This document shows, in pieces, positions 30,398 through 40,662 of a stretch of 64,000 nucleotides of DNA. The stretch's first letter is position 1, and each line of letters begins with the position of its first letter. The translations under genes and the position numbers were made by a program. The notes under the pieces were generated by a model. That model saw only the letters and a list, made by a program, of their open reading frames with translations. It was not told the DNA's origin and ran no database searches. The DNA lies in NCBI GenBank assembly GCA_963575745.1, contig CAUYUJ010019370.1, forward strand, positions 106,001-170,000, given 5' to 3'. This stretch comes from Prorocentrum cordatum (Eukaryota > Sar > Dinophyceae > Prorocentrales > Prorocentraceae).

Positions 30398-30530
30398 GCG
30401 GGTACGGGGTCCCCAGAGCTCTGGAACGCTGCCCGGGCACCAGCTTTTCGCACCGTGTAGTTCTCTGCCGGTCCCAGGGCGTGGTGAGGGCCCCCCGAGG
30501 CCGAGCATGGCCAGAGTTGTCCCGCAGTGT
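30398..30530 (-). repeat. about 110-bp dispersed family, copy (between two exons)
   Basis: On the minus strand: CTCGGCCTCGGGGGGCCCTC, CCACGCCCTGGGACCGG, AAGCTGGTGCCCGGGCAGCG, GAGCTCTGGGGACCCCGT. It lies between the OCRE-like exon and the next coding island, as an introner-type intron would. Confidence 0.6.
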
Positions 30531-30574
30531 TCTTGTCGCAGCTGGAGGGGTCTGGGCCCATCGCCCCCCCCCTC

Positions 30575-30670
30575 TGCCGAGGAGATGCGGAAGGCCATCC
30601 AGTCCACCGAGTTCGTGGCCTTCGGCGAGAGCGGCCAGGGCGCTCCCGAGGGTGCCCGAGACGGTCGAAG
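30575..30670 (+). CDS. short exon EEMRKAIQSTEFVAFGESG, probably same gene as OCRE-like exon
   Basis: The frame reads SAEEMRKAIQSTEFVAFGES with codon usage like the OCRE exon (C/G-ending codons). It is preceded by a pyrimidine tract CATCGCCCCCCCCCTCTGCCGAG, a possible 3' splice site. No family recognised. Length and context fit an internal exon; the 3' boundary is uncertain. Confidence 0.4.
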
Positions 30671-30704
30671 GGTCGGCCACGCGCCGACAGGGGTGGGGGT
30701 AGGG

Positions 30705-30815
30705 GGATGGCTTCTTAGATATTTGGACGTAAGGCCCGCGCCTTCCAAGAAGCTGCCTCCTTCTAAGAAGCCCTCCCCCTCCCTCCAACCCCTTGTGCGT
30801 ACCGCCAACCGCCAG
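30705..30815. repeat. small GGCTTCTTAGA element, copy 2
   Basis: GGCTTCTTAGATATTTGGAC ... CTTCTAAGAAGCCCTCCC ... TTGTGCGTACCGCCAACC. Compare 23060-23180. Confidence 0.6.
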
Positions 30816-31999
30816 ACGGGGGGGGGGGTATTGGGGAAAATGTGGGGGTGCGAAGCTTGCTGCGCATGCAGCTGGTCTCGGCCCGCCGCTGCGCCCTTTC
30901 CTCGATAGCTTGTTGCCTCCGGCGCCGGGAGGCGCGGGGGAAATCAGCCACGTGAGTCGATTCGCTAAGCCCCCCCTCCATTACCACGGTCGGGATCTTT
31001 TGCCTGGCGTGTCGCGCCGCCCGTTCTGGTCCACCGCGCTTCTGCGCGACACGCTATCCACGTCCTGGTCCCCAAGCGTCAGCGTCCTGAGCCCTTCCCG
31101 GCCTTCGCCCTGCGAAGCTGAGCAACACGCTATCCGCTAGCAGGTCAATAGCGAGTCGCCGGGGCCGCCGCCGCGACACGGAGCTCCTGATTATAACCCC
31201 CACAGAACTGCGGGGTAGTAATTGACTCAAGACGTGGATGATCGTACTAACATGCACGGCCCACCACGCAGCTATGGTGGGATGTGGCCTCGGATGCTTA
31301 GCGCTCTCCGCGCTGCAAGATACAGTCTGGTGCCGAACATCAAGATCATATTGAACACCCCTAGCGACTAACTACCCCTAGCACCTCCGAAAAACTTAGG
31401 ACAAGCAGGGGCCATACATAGTACTGCCGATGCTTCGTGAGGGTGCGGTCCAAATGGCGACCTCCCCAGCGCACACGCTAAGCAACGGTTCCTGACCGTG
31501 CCTCCCCGCTTTTGTCCGACCCGAGGTGCCAATGCTCAAACATGCAGAGAGTGTTACAACACGACCGATGCAAGGAGTATGAAGGGGAGGATTGCGCTCG
31601 GGTCCGACGCTGTCAGACGTGCCTGTCGTAACCGAACCAATTCAAGCACGAAGCAAAGCCAAGCCAAACACGACCCACGCTTACACCAAGCGGCGGCAAC
31701 AAACAATGGTGCAGGTTCCATGGAAGCACTAAGCAAAACCAAGTTCACGAGGATCGACTTGCTCCAAACATGCGACAGCCATACCCCAAATGACCATACA
31801 CAGGCAGACCACTCTAACCTTGTTTGGGCATGTTCAAAAGCATTAACCGGTGGGTTGCTGCCGTGCACTTCTTACGCACGCCCAGCGACCCCAAACGCCC
31901 GCCGCACGCACACAGGCCTTATCTGGCCTCCCAGAGCCTGAAAACATTCAAAGGGAATCCAATTGTAACTCCCAGACATGCGATGCCTTGATCTTTTTT
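30816..31999. other. no gene recognised
   Basis: Low repeat content. It has lower GC and richer A content than its neighbours around 31250-31800. ORFs up to 147 codons with no motif. Confidence 0.4.
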
Positions 32000-32105
32000 T
32001 CCTACGCGGTCCCCGGAAGTCCCTTCCCGCTCCCCGGGGCCAGCGTTTCATCCCGAGCCAGTTTTTTGACGCTCCCGGAGCCAGGCGATGGCCCCCGAGG
32101 CCGGA
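32000..32105 (-). repeat. about 110-bp dispersed family, copy
   Basis: Minus strand: CGGCCTCGGGGGCCATCGCC, GGCTCGGGATGAAACGCTGG, GGGAAGGGACTTCCGGGGAC. Confidence 0.65.
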
Positions 32106-32665
32106 TCAGCGGCACCACCATCATAACGGGTACCCACTCTAACCGAAAGTTGCCTCTTCAGGGCCTCTCTCTGGCATTGCAGCGTTGCCCACATCGGGGA
32201 TGGGTTGGGTTCGGCGGGTCGCTGGCCACAGTACCCGTGAGTGGAGTCCCCGTTGGAGGGGCGCTGCCCGAAAATTGCCAAACGCCTCCCGTCGTGAATC
32301 TCTCGCGACGCGAGCATGTCTGGGCCCCTGCCCGTCCGACCCGAGGTGCTGGCGGCTCCTCCCCGCGGGGCGCCGCCCCGCAGGAGGCGGCCGCGCCCGC
32401 CCCGGCTGCCAAGGCCGAGGCGGGGCCAGCGAGGCCGCCGGAGCCCGCCGTGCAGCAGCAGCAGGCGAAGGAGGAGGCCAGCCTGGGGCACTGCAGCTTG
32501 AATCCTCCTCCTCCTTCCCGTCCTCCTAACTCCTCCTCCTCCTCCTCCTCCTCCTCCTCCTCCTCCTCCTCCTCCTCCTCCTCCTCCTCCTAACTCCTCC
32601 TCCTCCTCCTCATTCCTCCTCCTCTTCCTCATCCTCCATTCCTTCTCCTCGCAAATAACCTCTCG
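32106..32665. other. GC-rich sequence then (TCC)n
   Basis: The frame 32300-32500 is Ala/Pro-rich (QEAAAPAPAAKAEAGPARPP) and could be an exon, but nothing else supports it. 32505-32650 is (TCC)n. Confidence 0.4.
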
Positions 32666-32734
32666 CACCCCGAGGCCAGTCTTTAGGGCGGGCCGGGCGT
32701 TTCGCCTGAGACTTCCTCATCATTTATGACCCTG

Positions 32735-33115
32735 AAGCTTAAACATTGACAACAGTTTCACAGATGGAGGGCGGGTCGTTTTCAAAATGTGGCTCTCGCT
32801 CTTGGCGCCGCGCAGATTCCTTTTTTAATGTGTGAGAGCCTCACGGATTGAGGGGGGGGGGGGTTCAGAATGTGGTTCTCGCTTTAGCGCATCACACATT
32901 CGTTTTCAACATTTGCAAGAGTTTCGCGGATTGAGGGCGGGTCGTTTTCGAAATGGGGTTATCGCTTTAGCGCCGCGTACATTCGTTTTAAACATGTGCA
33001 AGAGTTTCACGGAATGAGGGCGGGTGGTTTCACCATGTGGTTCTCGCCTTAGCGCCGCGCACATTCTTGATAAAGAACTGCAAGAGCTTCACGGATTTTC
33101 GCGGATTCCGATGAT
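32735..33115 (+). repeat. tandem repeat, about 86-bp unit, 4 copies
   Basis: Units contain AAGAGTTTCACGGATTGAGG, GCGGGTCGTTTTC, ATGTGGTTCTCGCTTTAGCG and CCGCGCACATTC. A related two-unit block at 33185-33320 has GGAATGCCGAGAACAATG / AACGGCGTTCTGGCACG. Confidence 0.85.
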
Positions 33116-33429
33116 CGGCGTACCAGAAATTGTGTTTAGGAAGGACTCGCGATCATGAGGGCGCAACAGTTACCATGAATCGCGGTGTTGAAGCCCCAGG
33201 AACGGCGTTCTGGCACGATTCAGGATCCTTAACACGCAACCGTTAAGTTTTTCCGTGGCGTTGGAATGCCGAGAACAATGTTTTGGCGTGCTTCAGGATC
33301 TTCAAACGGTTGTCTTCCAACGAGGCAGTTCCCTCTGTGGAAATGAGCCGTTGTAGGGGCCTATGAAGAGGCAGCTTGGGGGGAGGGCTTATTCCAACAT
33401 CGTTGGTGACTCTTGGGTTCACATTGGTC

Positions 33430-33650
33430 ATCCTCCTCCTCCTTCTCCCCCGCTTCTTCCTCCTCCTCCTCCTACTCCTCCTCCCCCTCCTCTTCTTCCT
33501 CCTCCTCTTCCCCCTCCTCCTCCTCCTCCTCCGCCTCCTCCTCCTCCTGCTCCTCCTCCTCCTCGTCCTCTTTCCCCTCCTCCTCCCCCCCCTCTCCTCC
33601 TCCTCCTTCTCCTCCTCCTCCTCCTCCTCCTCCTCCTCCTCCTCGAGCGT
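33430..33650. repeat. (TCC)n microsatellite
   Basis: TCC triplets with occasional TTC and TGC. Long frames on both strands are shadows. Confidence 0.95.
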
Positions 33651-33694
33651 GCCTGGGGCAACGCGACCCGGGGCGCTCGGCGGCGACCGCGACG

Positions 33695-34115
33695 ATGACG
33701 CTGAGATCCTGGGGGTGCGATCTGTTCACGCCAGGCGTTCTGCTGGATTCAGGCCCCGGGGTCCCTTACAGATCGATCTGGCTAGAAGAATGGCGCAGGC
33801 AGATGAGGTCCGAGGCTCCAGTGGTAATTTGTTGCAAAGTTCTACAGTGCCAGATCTGAGGGGACGACAACGGCCAGGCATTCTGCTGGATTCAGGCCCC
33901 AGGGTCCCTCACAGATCGATCTGGCTTGAAACATGGCGCAGACAGATGAGGTCCGAGGCTCCGGTGGTAATTTTTGTGCCACGTTCTGCAGCGCCAGATC
34001 TGAGGGGACGACGACGGCCACGGCGACAACAACCACGACCACGACAACGACAACGACCACGACCACGACCACGACCACGACGACCACGGCGACGCCGCCG
34101 CCGACGATGATGCAG
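33695..34115 (+). repeat. about 146-bp tandem duplication plus (CGACCA)n
   Basis: CATTCTGCTGGATTCAGGCC ... GATCGATCTGGCT ... GGCGCAGACAGATGAGGTCC ... GATCTGAGGGGACGACGAC occurs twice (about 33735-33870 and 33880-34015). A CGACAACGACCACGAC tract follows to 34115. Confidence 0.85.
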
Positions 34116-34440
34116 CTCGACGACGCTCGACGACGGCGACCACGTGCATTACCACCCTCGGGGCGCTCCTGCCGCGGGAGAGCAGCGGTCGTCGAGGATC
34201 CCTCACCCCCTCTCGCCATGACGAAAATTACGTTGTGGGTTTTTGTTGCGGTTCTCGGCGGATACCCAGTGACTTGCCAGATGATCGACGAATTCTGACA
34301 ACTTGGTACGTTCCTTACCAGGATCTCGTAGCTCAGGTACTCCTCGCTCCCTCATCCCGGAATTTCCAGAGGACCCTTGCCGTACTGGTTCAGCCTCCTG
34401 AGGCCCGCACCGCGCCCAGGGACCGCAAACAGAAAGGCTC
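34116..34440. other. no gene recognised
   Basis: Short plus ORF reading MTKITLWVFVAVLGGYPVTC from 34219 has a hydrophobic start like a signal peptide but terminates within 30 codons. Too weak to call. Confidence 0.35.
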
Positions 34441-34444
34441 GGGA

Positions 34445-34690
34445 CTAGTTAGACCAGACTAGACCTTGCGGGGCCTTGCGGGGCCTGCGAATTGCGCGAC
34501 CGTCGGCACTTCCGTGGGCTCCCGGGAGCTTCAGCGGGGTGGTGCCCCACGCGGATCCAGACTAGACTTCGCGGCGCTCGGGGGGGCTGCAAACTGCGCG
34601 ATTGTCGTCATTTCTGTGGGCTCTTGTGAGGGCCAGCGGAGCGATGACCCACGCGGATTCGGACTGGACCTTGAACTAATGTTTCCCTGT
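34445..34690 (+). repeat. about 115-bp tandem duplication
   Basis: AGACTAGACCTTGCGGGGCC ... GAATTGCGCGACCGTCGGCA ... GTGGGCTCCCGGGAG ... CCCACGCGGATCCAGACTAG is repeated as AGACTAGACTTCGCGGCG ... AAACTGCGCGATTGTCGTCA ... CCCACGCGGATTCGGACTGG. Confidence 0.75.
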
Positions 34691-34699
34691 CCCCCTGCC

Positions 34700-35185
34700 C
34701 CTCGTCTAAAGTGCCGCCGAGGCCTCCTGTGGGCGCGGGCCCTGTTTCGAGATCCGCTGGGCTCCCGAGAACGAGTTGACGCTTCTCTCTCTCTCTCTAT
34801 CTCTTGTGATGTTCCTTCACTTCCTCCGTCGTCTCTATTCAGCCGGCGCCGCGTCTCATCCAGTTCCGGGTGCGACTGTTTGCAATTGGGATCCTGCCCA
34901 CCCGCCATACGGCTTATGGCTTGTGAGTGAGTGCTCTTTTGGGTCACCCGCATGGCCTCGAGTATGATCGCTTTGTCGCGGCCTGGGCCGAAGGGCTGCT
35001 CTTCTCAAGGGGTGGCTGGACGAGAGTGCGAAAATAATCGCGCTCTGCTTTCGGCGCATCGCGAAGAGCGAAGTTTGGTGCCTCAGGTCTCTTCTCTCCC
35101 TCACTCTCACCCTTCCTCCCGCATTCTCTCCCCCGTGACGCCAGTCTAGTCACCAGCGTGAAGTTTGCCATTCGATCAATAATTC
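34700..35185. other. no gene recognised; possible upstream region of the CSD gene
   Basis: (CT)n at 34782-34803, otherwise non-repetitive. No coding support. Confidence 0.4.
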
Positions 35186-35237
35186 GTTGGTTGCCGCGAG
35201 CCCATGCCACGCCACACAAAAAGTGAAGAAGTGGCCT

Positions 35238-35690
35238 CAGGTTCCCAAGGGGGAGGAGAAGATCGAAGGCAAGGTGAGGGAGTGGAACTCCGAGAAGGGC
35301 TTCGGCTTCATCGTGCCGCTGATAAAGGACGGGCCCCTGGCAGCGTCCCCCAGACCCCACAGACAAGGTTTGTGAGGCCTACCGTTGCATCAACGAGTCG
35401 TATCGTGGGTGGAGGGGGCAGAGGGAAGCGCACCCGAAGGTGGGATCGAATCCTGCGGTTTTAGGGTATTTTGGAGTGCCCGAAGGAGGGCCAGGAGCCA
35501 GAGGCAGTGAAGAGTGTCTTCGTGCACCTGTGGAACGTGGTGGGCAGCACGCACACCAACCCCGTCAATTTGCGGGAGGGCGCGCGGGTGCAGTACAAGC
35601 TGGGGGAGCAGGATCTCGACAAGGGGTCTCGCAATGTGCGGCACCAGCGCCTCCCCCCCTTCCCCTATCCTCCCTCAGTTCCAGGAGGAG
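35238..35690 (+). CDS. cold-shock-domain nucleic-acid-binding protein, split by an intron
   Basis: Exon 1 reads VPKGEEKIEGKVREWNSEKG with FGFIVPLIKD (RNP1 motif KGFGFIVP at 35295-35318). Exon 2, from about 35471, reads CPKEGQEPEAVKSVFVHLWN (RNP2-like VFVHL) and VNLREGARVQYKLGEQ with SRNVR. Together they form a complete CSD beta-barrel of about 75 residues, bound by single-stranded nucleic acid. The domain is interrupted at 35335-35468 by sequence with stops, a likely intron. The acceptor could be TTTTAG|G or TTTTGGAG, and the donor is not a clear GT, as often in dinoflagellates. A CCCCTATCCTCCCTCAG acceptor after exon 2 leads into an acidic (GGA)n-encoded tract. CSD proteins are abundant dinoflagellate regulators. 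Confidence 0.75.
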
Positions 35691-35760
35691 GAGGAGGACG
35701 AGGAGGAGGAGGAGGAGGAGGAGGAGGAGGAGGAGGAGGAGGAGGAGCCAGGAGGAGGGG
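35690..35760. repeat. (GGA)n microsatellite
   Basis: GGA triplets, possibly translated as poly-Glu or poly-Gly at the CSD protein C terminus. Confidence 0.9.
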
Positions 35761-35924
35761 GGCTGGAGGTTGAAGGCAGATTGGAATTGGCAAGGCCTTG
35801 GGCTGCCCACAGGTAGCCCCCAGAGGCAGTCCAGGCCGACCTGTCAATAGGGCCCCTCAGGATAGTCTAGGGCGGTTTCAGTAGCCCAACCCCAGGCATG
35901 CCCGCGTCGTGGGAAAATCACGAC

Positions 35925-36010
35925 GCGAGGTTTTCGGGCCCCAAGACCGTCAAGAATTGTTCGGGGTGAAAAACCGGCCCTGGGGAAAGGGTCGGGACTT
36001 CGGGAACCGC
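35925..36010 (+). repeat. about 110-bp dispersed family, partial copy
   Basis: CCCCAAGACCGTCAAGAATT, GGTGAAAAACCGGCCCTGGG and AAAGGGTCGGGACTTCGGGA align with 52866-52940 and the minus strand of 24690-24810. Confidence 0.65.
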
Positions 36011-36604
36011 GTATTGAACAAACCAAGGCGTCGCATGCATGTCTTGGACCCCAGGCTGCGGAGCGCCCCTGGGGTGCCGCCGGAGGCGGCGCCAGGGTGT
36101 TGATGCCGCCATTGGCTACGCTGCGGGCCTGTTGAGACCAGCCTGGGCTACTTCAAGGGGTTGTCCGTGCTCAGTCCCCAAGCCTTGTCAGGCAGGTCGA
36201 GGGGTCGAGGCGGATGCTGGTGTTGTGCATGCTTGTTGGCGGCCCGCAGGATGGGCGGCCTAGGGCCATGGACGTGGTGATGCTTGGCAAGGACCGGCTG
36301 GCCCGAAGCCCAAGGTGCTTCGCGAAAGTGCCCAGGCCAAGGCCAGCGGGTGCATCGGGGCGGGTGGAGGACTGACATTTTTTTAGGATCGAGGATCAAA
36401 GCCGCTCGTTGGCAGCAGGAGTCTTCGACTCCCAGATCCCCATCTGCTCCCCCCCTCTACTTGCCTGCATGACTGACTTGGTTGGGCTGGCTGGCCGATT
36501 GGTTAGTAGGCCGGCAGCTCGGCTGATGGTCTAACTGGCTTTCTGCATGGATGGTTGGCAGGGCGTGTCGTGGTGGAGGGTGCCGGTGCACCCCCCCTCC
36601 CTCC
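36011..36604. other. no gene recognised
   Basis: GC-rich, short GGCTGGCTGGCCGATTGG repeats near 36485. No coding support. Confidence 0.4.
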
Positions 36605-36955
36605 CCCTGTGGGTGTGGGGTGGCTCGTCGTCGTCGTCGTTCTCGTCGTCGTCGTCGTGGTCGTCGTCGTGGTTTTCGTCGTCGTCGTCCGTCGGCGTCG
36701 TTGGCGTCGGCTTCGGCGTTGGCGTCGGCATCGGTTTCGTCGTCGGCGTCGTGGGCGTGGGCGTGGGCGTGGGCGTCGGCGTCGGCGTCGTGGGCGTGGG
36801 CGTCGGCGTTGCCGTCGCCCTCGTCGACGTCGATGTCGCCGTCGGCGTCGCCGTCGGCGTCGTCGTGGTCGTCGTCGTCGTCGTCGTCTTTGTCGTCGTC
36901 GTCTTTGTGGTCGTCGTCGTGTTTGTCGTCGTCTTTGTCGTCGTGTCGTGGTTGT
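36605..36955. repeat. (CGTCGT)n / GGCGTC repeat
   Basis: CGT triplets with a GTGGGCGTGGGCGT centre. Open in all frames and therefore not a gene. Confidence 0.95.
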
Positions 36956-37094
36956 CGCCCCACCATCCCATCTGGTGTGGGGGGCCTGTGGAAGCCTGGG
37001 GCCCATTCCATCTGGAGGGGGAGGCCTGTGATCGCTATGTGTATGTAGTCGTATTGGTCTGTATAATGTATATATGGATTTGCCGATGCCATTG

Positions 37095-37720
37095 ACTATA
37101 TAATTATACATATGTGTGTGTATGGAACGTATGTTATATATATATATAGAGATAGATATCTATGTAGGGTGTGCTTGTATATGTATATGTATATGTATTT
37201 ACATGTGTATATGTGTGCGCATATGCTTATGTACATGTGTATATGTGTAGACGCGTGTGTGTATGTCTGTGTCTTTGTGTATGTGTATGTGATGATGCAT
37301 GCGTGTGTGCAAATGTATACATTCATGTTGACGCACATGTATGTTGCATGTATGTGTAATGTACATGTGTACGTATACGCACGTATGTATACCTGTTTGT
37401 ATGTGTGTGTGTGTTTCTAGATGTACATGTGATGTTTAAGTGCTCATGTAATTGTATGTAGGGCTATGTTGCTGTGTATGTATGTGTCGGCGTATATGTA
37501 TGTGAACATGTATTTCGGTGTGTGTATGTATAAACATGTACATGTAGACGTATACGTACATGCACCGGTACATTGACATGTCTATGCTTATGCATATGTT
37601 TACGATTATGCGTAAACATATGTTTGTGTACATGTCATGTATGTATATATATATATATGTATTTATACACACTGGTTATGTGTATAACAACGTACACGTG
37701 TATGCGCATACAGCTGCCCA
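37095..37720. repeat. (TGTATA)n microsatellite region
   Basis: Degenerate TATGTGTATG repeats. Imperfect, AT-rich. Confidence 0.9.
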
Positions 37721-37734
37721 TTCTACATACCTGC

Positions 37735-37850
37735 ATACGTACATACATACATACCTACACACATACATACATACATACATACATACATACATACATACAA
37801 ACATACATACATACATACATACATACATACATACATACATACGTATATGT
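37735..37850. repeat. (ATAC)n microsatellite
   Basis: Near-perfect ACAT tetranucleotides. Confidence 0.95.
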
Positions 37851-38029
37851 AATGCTGATAAGACAATTACATATACATTTATATATATATGCACACAAAT
37901 ATGCACCTGCCTACATACAGAACTGGCGTCAGGGCCACCAGGCCTTGGGGCAGCACACTTCTCCAACATTCCCCCCAAGTAATTCAATTTCGCCCCACGG
38001 GGTCCTGGCGTCTGGCTCGTGCCTGAGGG

Positions 38030-38460
38030 GGTCCAACACTGTCCCCGAGGGCGATCAGAGCGCCGTCAAGGCGGTTCAAGGTGGCCTGGAGGGGTCTCAG
38101 GCTCTCAGGCAGCCCACGAAGCGCGTCAAACGGTCCAAGAGGCTCCCAAGGTCGCTCAAGAGGGCCCCAAGCTGGTCCCCAAGAGGGCTCCGAGAGGTCA
38201 GAATCGCCCCATTCCAGAGGGACATGCGCATGTTTAGCATATTTACTGTGTTGGTCTTCACTCCGTCCAGGACGACCGCACTAGCCTCCAAGACGGCCCA
38301 AGGGTTCCCCAAGAAGGCTCTAGGATGGCCCAAGAAGGTCCATGATGTACCAAGAAGCCACCAAGACGATCCAACAGGGCCCCAAGAGAGCCACAAGATG
38401 GGGAACACGGACTGATCTCTCAAGCCATGCGCCCAAAGATGACCCCCGAGACTGCCAACA
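38030..38460 (+). repeat. degenerate CCCAAGA(C/G)GGCC minisatellite
   Basis: Irregular 11-13 bp CCAAGAGG / CCAAGACG motifs, same family as 2180-2460 and 38820-38960. Confidence 0.65.
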
Positions 38461-38639
38461 TGGTCGCGAGGTGCATCTCGGAGTTCGTTCCCAGTGCACA
38501 ATTGGCACGCTTGAGCTAATCTGAGGGGTCACGGCCGCCCCGGCGCTAGCTCGCGTAATACATTGTTTCAGTTCTACCTTGGACGCCCATCCAGGACCAC
38601 TGCGAATATTTCTGAGACCGTTTTCGACCGCTTTCCCTA

Positions 38640-38790
38640 AGCAACTGCACGTTCTCGGCAAGGAGTTGGATCAGCAGTCCAAGGAGAAGAAGGTTGACGC
38701 TGAGGAGGAGGATGAGGATGACTCGAAGGAGGACGCCCGCCCAGGTCCCGCCCAAGGTCGTCGTCCCAGGCTATGCCGACACGCTTAATC
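38640..38790 (+). CDS. possible acidic exon GKELDQQSKEKKVDAEEEDE
   Basis: Open frame encoding HVLGKELDQQSKEKKVDAEE then EDEDDSKEDARP, flanked by pyrimidine-containing TTTCCCTAAG and CAGGTCCCG. Highly charged, likely disordered. It could be the 3' part of a larger split gene such as the CSD gene. No family recognised. Confidence 0.3.
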
Positions 38791-38819
38791 TTGTCTGGGG
38801 GTTGACGGCTGCCCCGGCG

Positions 38820-38960
38820 CTGGTTCTTGGGACAAGTTCAAGACGGCCCCAACACGGCCCAAGATGGCCCCGGGACGGCCCAAGAGGCGCCCCAAGAGGG
38901 CCCAAGACGCAAAAAGAGGGCCCCCAGAGGTGCCCCCCAGAGGCCGGGACCAGTCAACCT
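38820..38960 (+). repeat. CCCAAGACGGCC minisatellite, third block
   Basis: GGCCCAAGATGGCCCCGGG- and GGCCCAAGAGGCGCCCC-type units. Confidence 0.65.
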
Positions 38961-39437
38961 CAAATGGCCTTCACGACGCCCCAACATTCACAGGCCTTGA
39001 GGGAGGGGGGGGGAGGTCGAGGAGCGGCCCAGGATCGCTTCACTGTGCTTCATCACAGCGCCATTGACTGCGCTCGAACCTAAGCGTGCGAAGCGCGCGT
39101 GGTTCTACTTGGGTTGTTTGTTGAAAGTCGTATCGGGTATACGCTGCTCATGTGTTCGCCATCCGACGTGGGTGCCTTCCCCATAGTCCCTAAGCCTGGA
39201 TACCTTCCCAGCGCTTCAGCGTCGTTTTACCAGATCAAGACGGAAGGCCTGCTGCAATGTCGATTTTTTTCAGAACGGCAAGTTGTCCTTGGGGAAGGCG
39301 CCGGTCAGAGGAGGGCCAGCTGCCGAGACGTCGGCGACCCTCGTCCCGTCGGCTCGGCTCGGCTCGGAGGCGCCTCGGGTCTCCTGGTGCTGGCGCGCGC
39401 GGCGGCCAGGCGGAGACGCTGCCCGTGCACTTTGAAT
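38961..39437. other. no gene recognised
   Basis: Includes CGGCTCGGCTCGGCTCGG repeats near 39350. No domain on either strand. Confidence 0.35.
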
Positions 39438-40229
39438 TCACCACCGCTCGACGATGTAGTGTTTTCCGAATCTGCAGGGTGTGCCCTTTCCATTTTCTGT
39501 GCGCTTCAGTGTTGGCTCCGACCTCAGCTGTTGGTGCACTGCGAAGCGCCTCGGGGCCTGCTCACCCGAGTCGTTTTTTTGCTCAAGCGGGTGCCTCCCC
39601 CCTTCCTTCAATTCCCGCGAAAAACGTACTTCGGCTTCCTCTCCTGTCTGGGCGGCAGTGCCGATGCCTCTCGGCGGGTGCCGAATCTGGGGCAGCTTTT
39701 TTGGCCTCCGCTTCTTCGGGTCTCCACTGAATTCGGTGACCGTTCTGTTGATGTCAAACCCGATGTTGCAACTTATCAGTGTCGGGCACGTTGTGCCTCT
39801 TAGAACTGCCGTGCATGCTGGTGCGCTCGATGTGGGTCGTGATGACGTGCTGACTGACGCTCGCCAGCACGTGAGGCTCCTGTATCTCCTCCTGGATGTT
39901 GTGAGCGCTGCTGTGTTTCTCGGTAGTCTCGGCGGCCTGAGCGTCTCCAAAGTTGCTTGCGGTATCCTCGCTGATGGTGCCGATGGTGCCCGTATCTGTG
40001 GAGCCGCTTTTAGAGGTATTGTTGAACGTGTCGCAGTCGAAGGAGTTGTTCTCGCCCCTCGTGGACTCGACGATCTGCTCGGCGTCGCAGAGCCCGTACT
40101 GCAAGAAGCGGCCTGAAAGTCGCTGTCGGCCCACTTGGTGAGGCACGTTGACCCCCGCCGCACTGGCCAGACTGGTCGCGGCCTCGGCCTTGTTCGCAAT
40201 GGCTCTCAGCGCGTGCCAGCGCTCCCGCA
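39438..40229 (-). CDS. unknown protein, exon(s) upstream of the LINE
   Basis: Minus frame 40229-39754 starts after a CCGCCGTGCAG acceptor-like site and reads LLRERWHALRAIANKAEAAT, then VNVPHQVGRQRLSGRFLQYG and a polar, Ser/Thr-rich tail. It ends at a stop at 39754. A second frame (39760-39438) continues with GFDINRTVTEFSGDPKKRRP and a basic tail. The alpha-helical start (C/G-ending codons) looks genuinely coding. The polar tail may be disordered. The frame change near 39770 could be an exon boundary. No family recognised. Confidence 0.4.
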
Positions 40230-40384
40230 GGAGCTGCACGGCGGCCGCGCATCAGGCCAGCCCCCCCCCCCCCCCCCTCCAGACGCGCGCGCCGTTGCGG
40301 GCGCGACGCCGGCCAGGAGGCATGCTTCCTTCCGCGGTCAAAACGCTGGAGCAGACGGATGTGCCCCGAGAGAAGTGGCCTCCT

Positions 40385-40500
40385 TCTCCTGATCCTCCCC
40401 CCCCTCCTCCTCCTCCTCCTCCTCCTCCGCCTCCTCCTCCTCCTCCTCCTCCATCTCCTGCATCATCTCCTCCCCCTCCTCCTCCTCCTCCTCCTCCTCC
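40385..40500. repeat. (TCC)n microsatellite at the 5' boundary of the LINE
   Basis: TCC triplets from about 40388 run exactly up to the first base of the spliced-leader match at 40501. Confidence 0.95.
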
Positions 40501-40522
40501 TCCGTAGCCATTTTGGCTCAAG
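40501..40522 (+). other. dinoflagellate spliced-leader (DinoSL) relic
   Basis: All 22 positions match the conserved dinoflagellate trans-spliced leader: T at the degenerate first base, then CCGTAGCCATTTTGGCTC and AAG. It is followed at once by ATG (40523). A genomic SL directly before an ORF, with no SL-RNA intron part or Sm site after it, is the signature of a reverse-transcribed trans-spliced mRNA. Confidence 0.95.
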
Positions 40523-40638
40523 ATGCCTAGTTCCACAAGGGAACAAGTGGATACCGCTAGTCCGCGGCCAGTGCCAGGGCTCTTGAGCCCGACAGCTTTG
40601 TTCAACTCTCCGTGTGCCTCCTGCAGCCCGCAGGTGAG

Positions 40639-40655
40639 CTTTCTCTGTTCCTCAG
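40639..40655 (+). promoter_or_regulatory. candidate SL trans-splice acceptor before ORF1
   Basis: TTTCTCTGTTCCTCAG is a strong pyrimidine tract plus AG ending at 40655, 7 nt before the ORF1 ATG at 40663. It could receive a new spliced leader. Inference only. Confidence 0.4.
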
Positions 40656-40662
40656 CTCGTCC

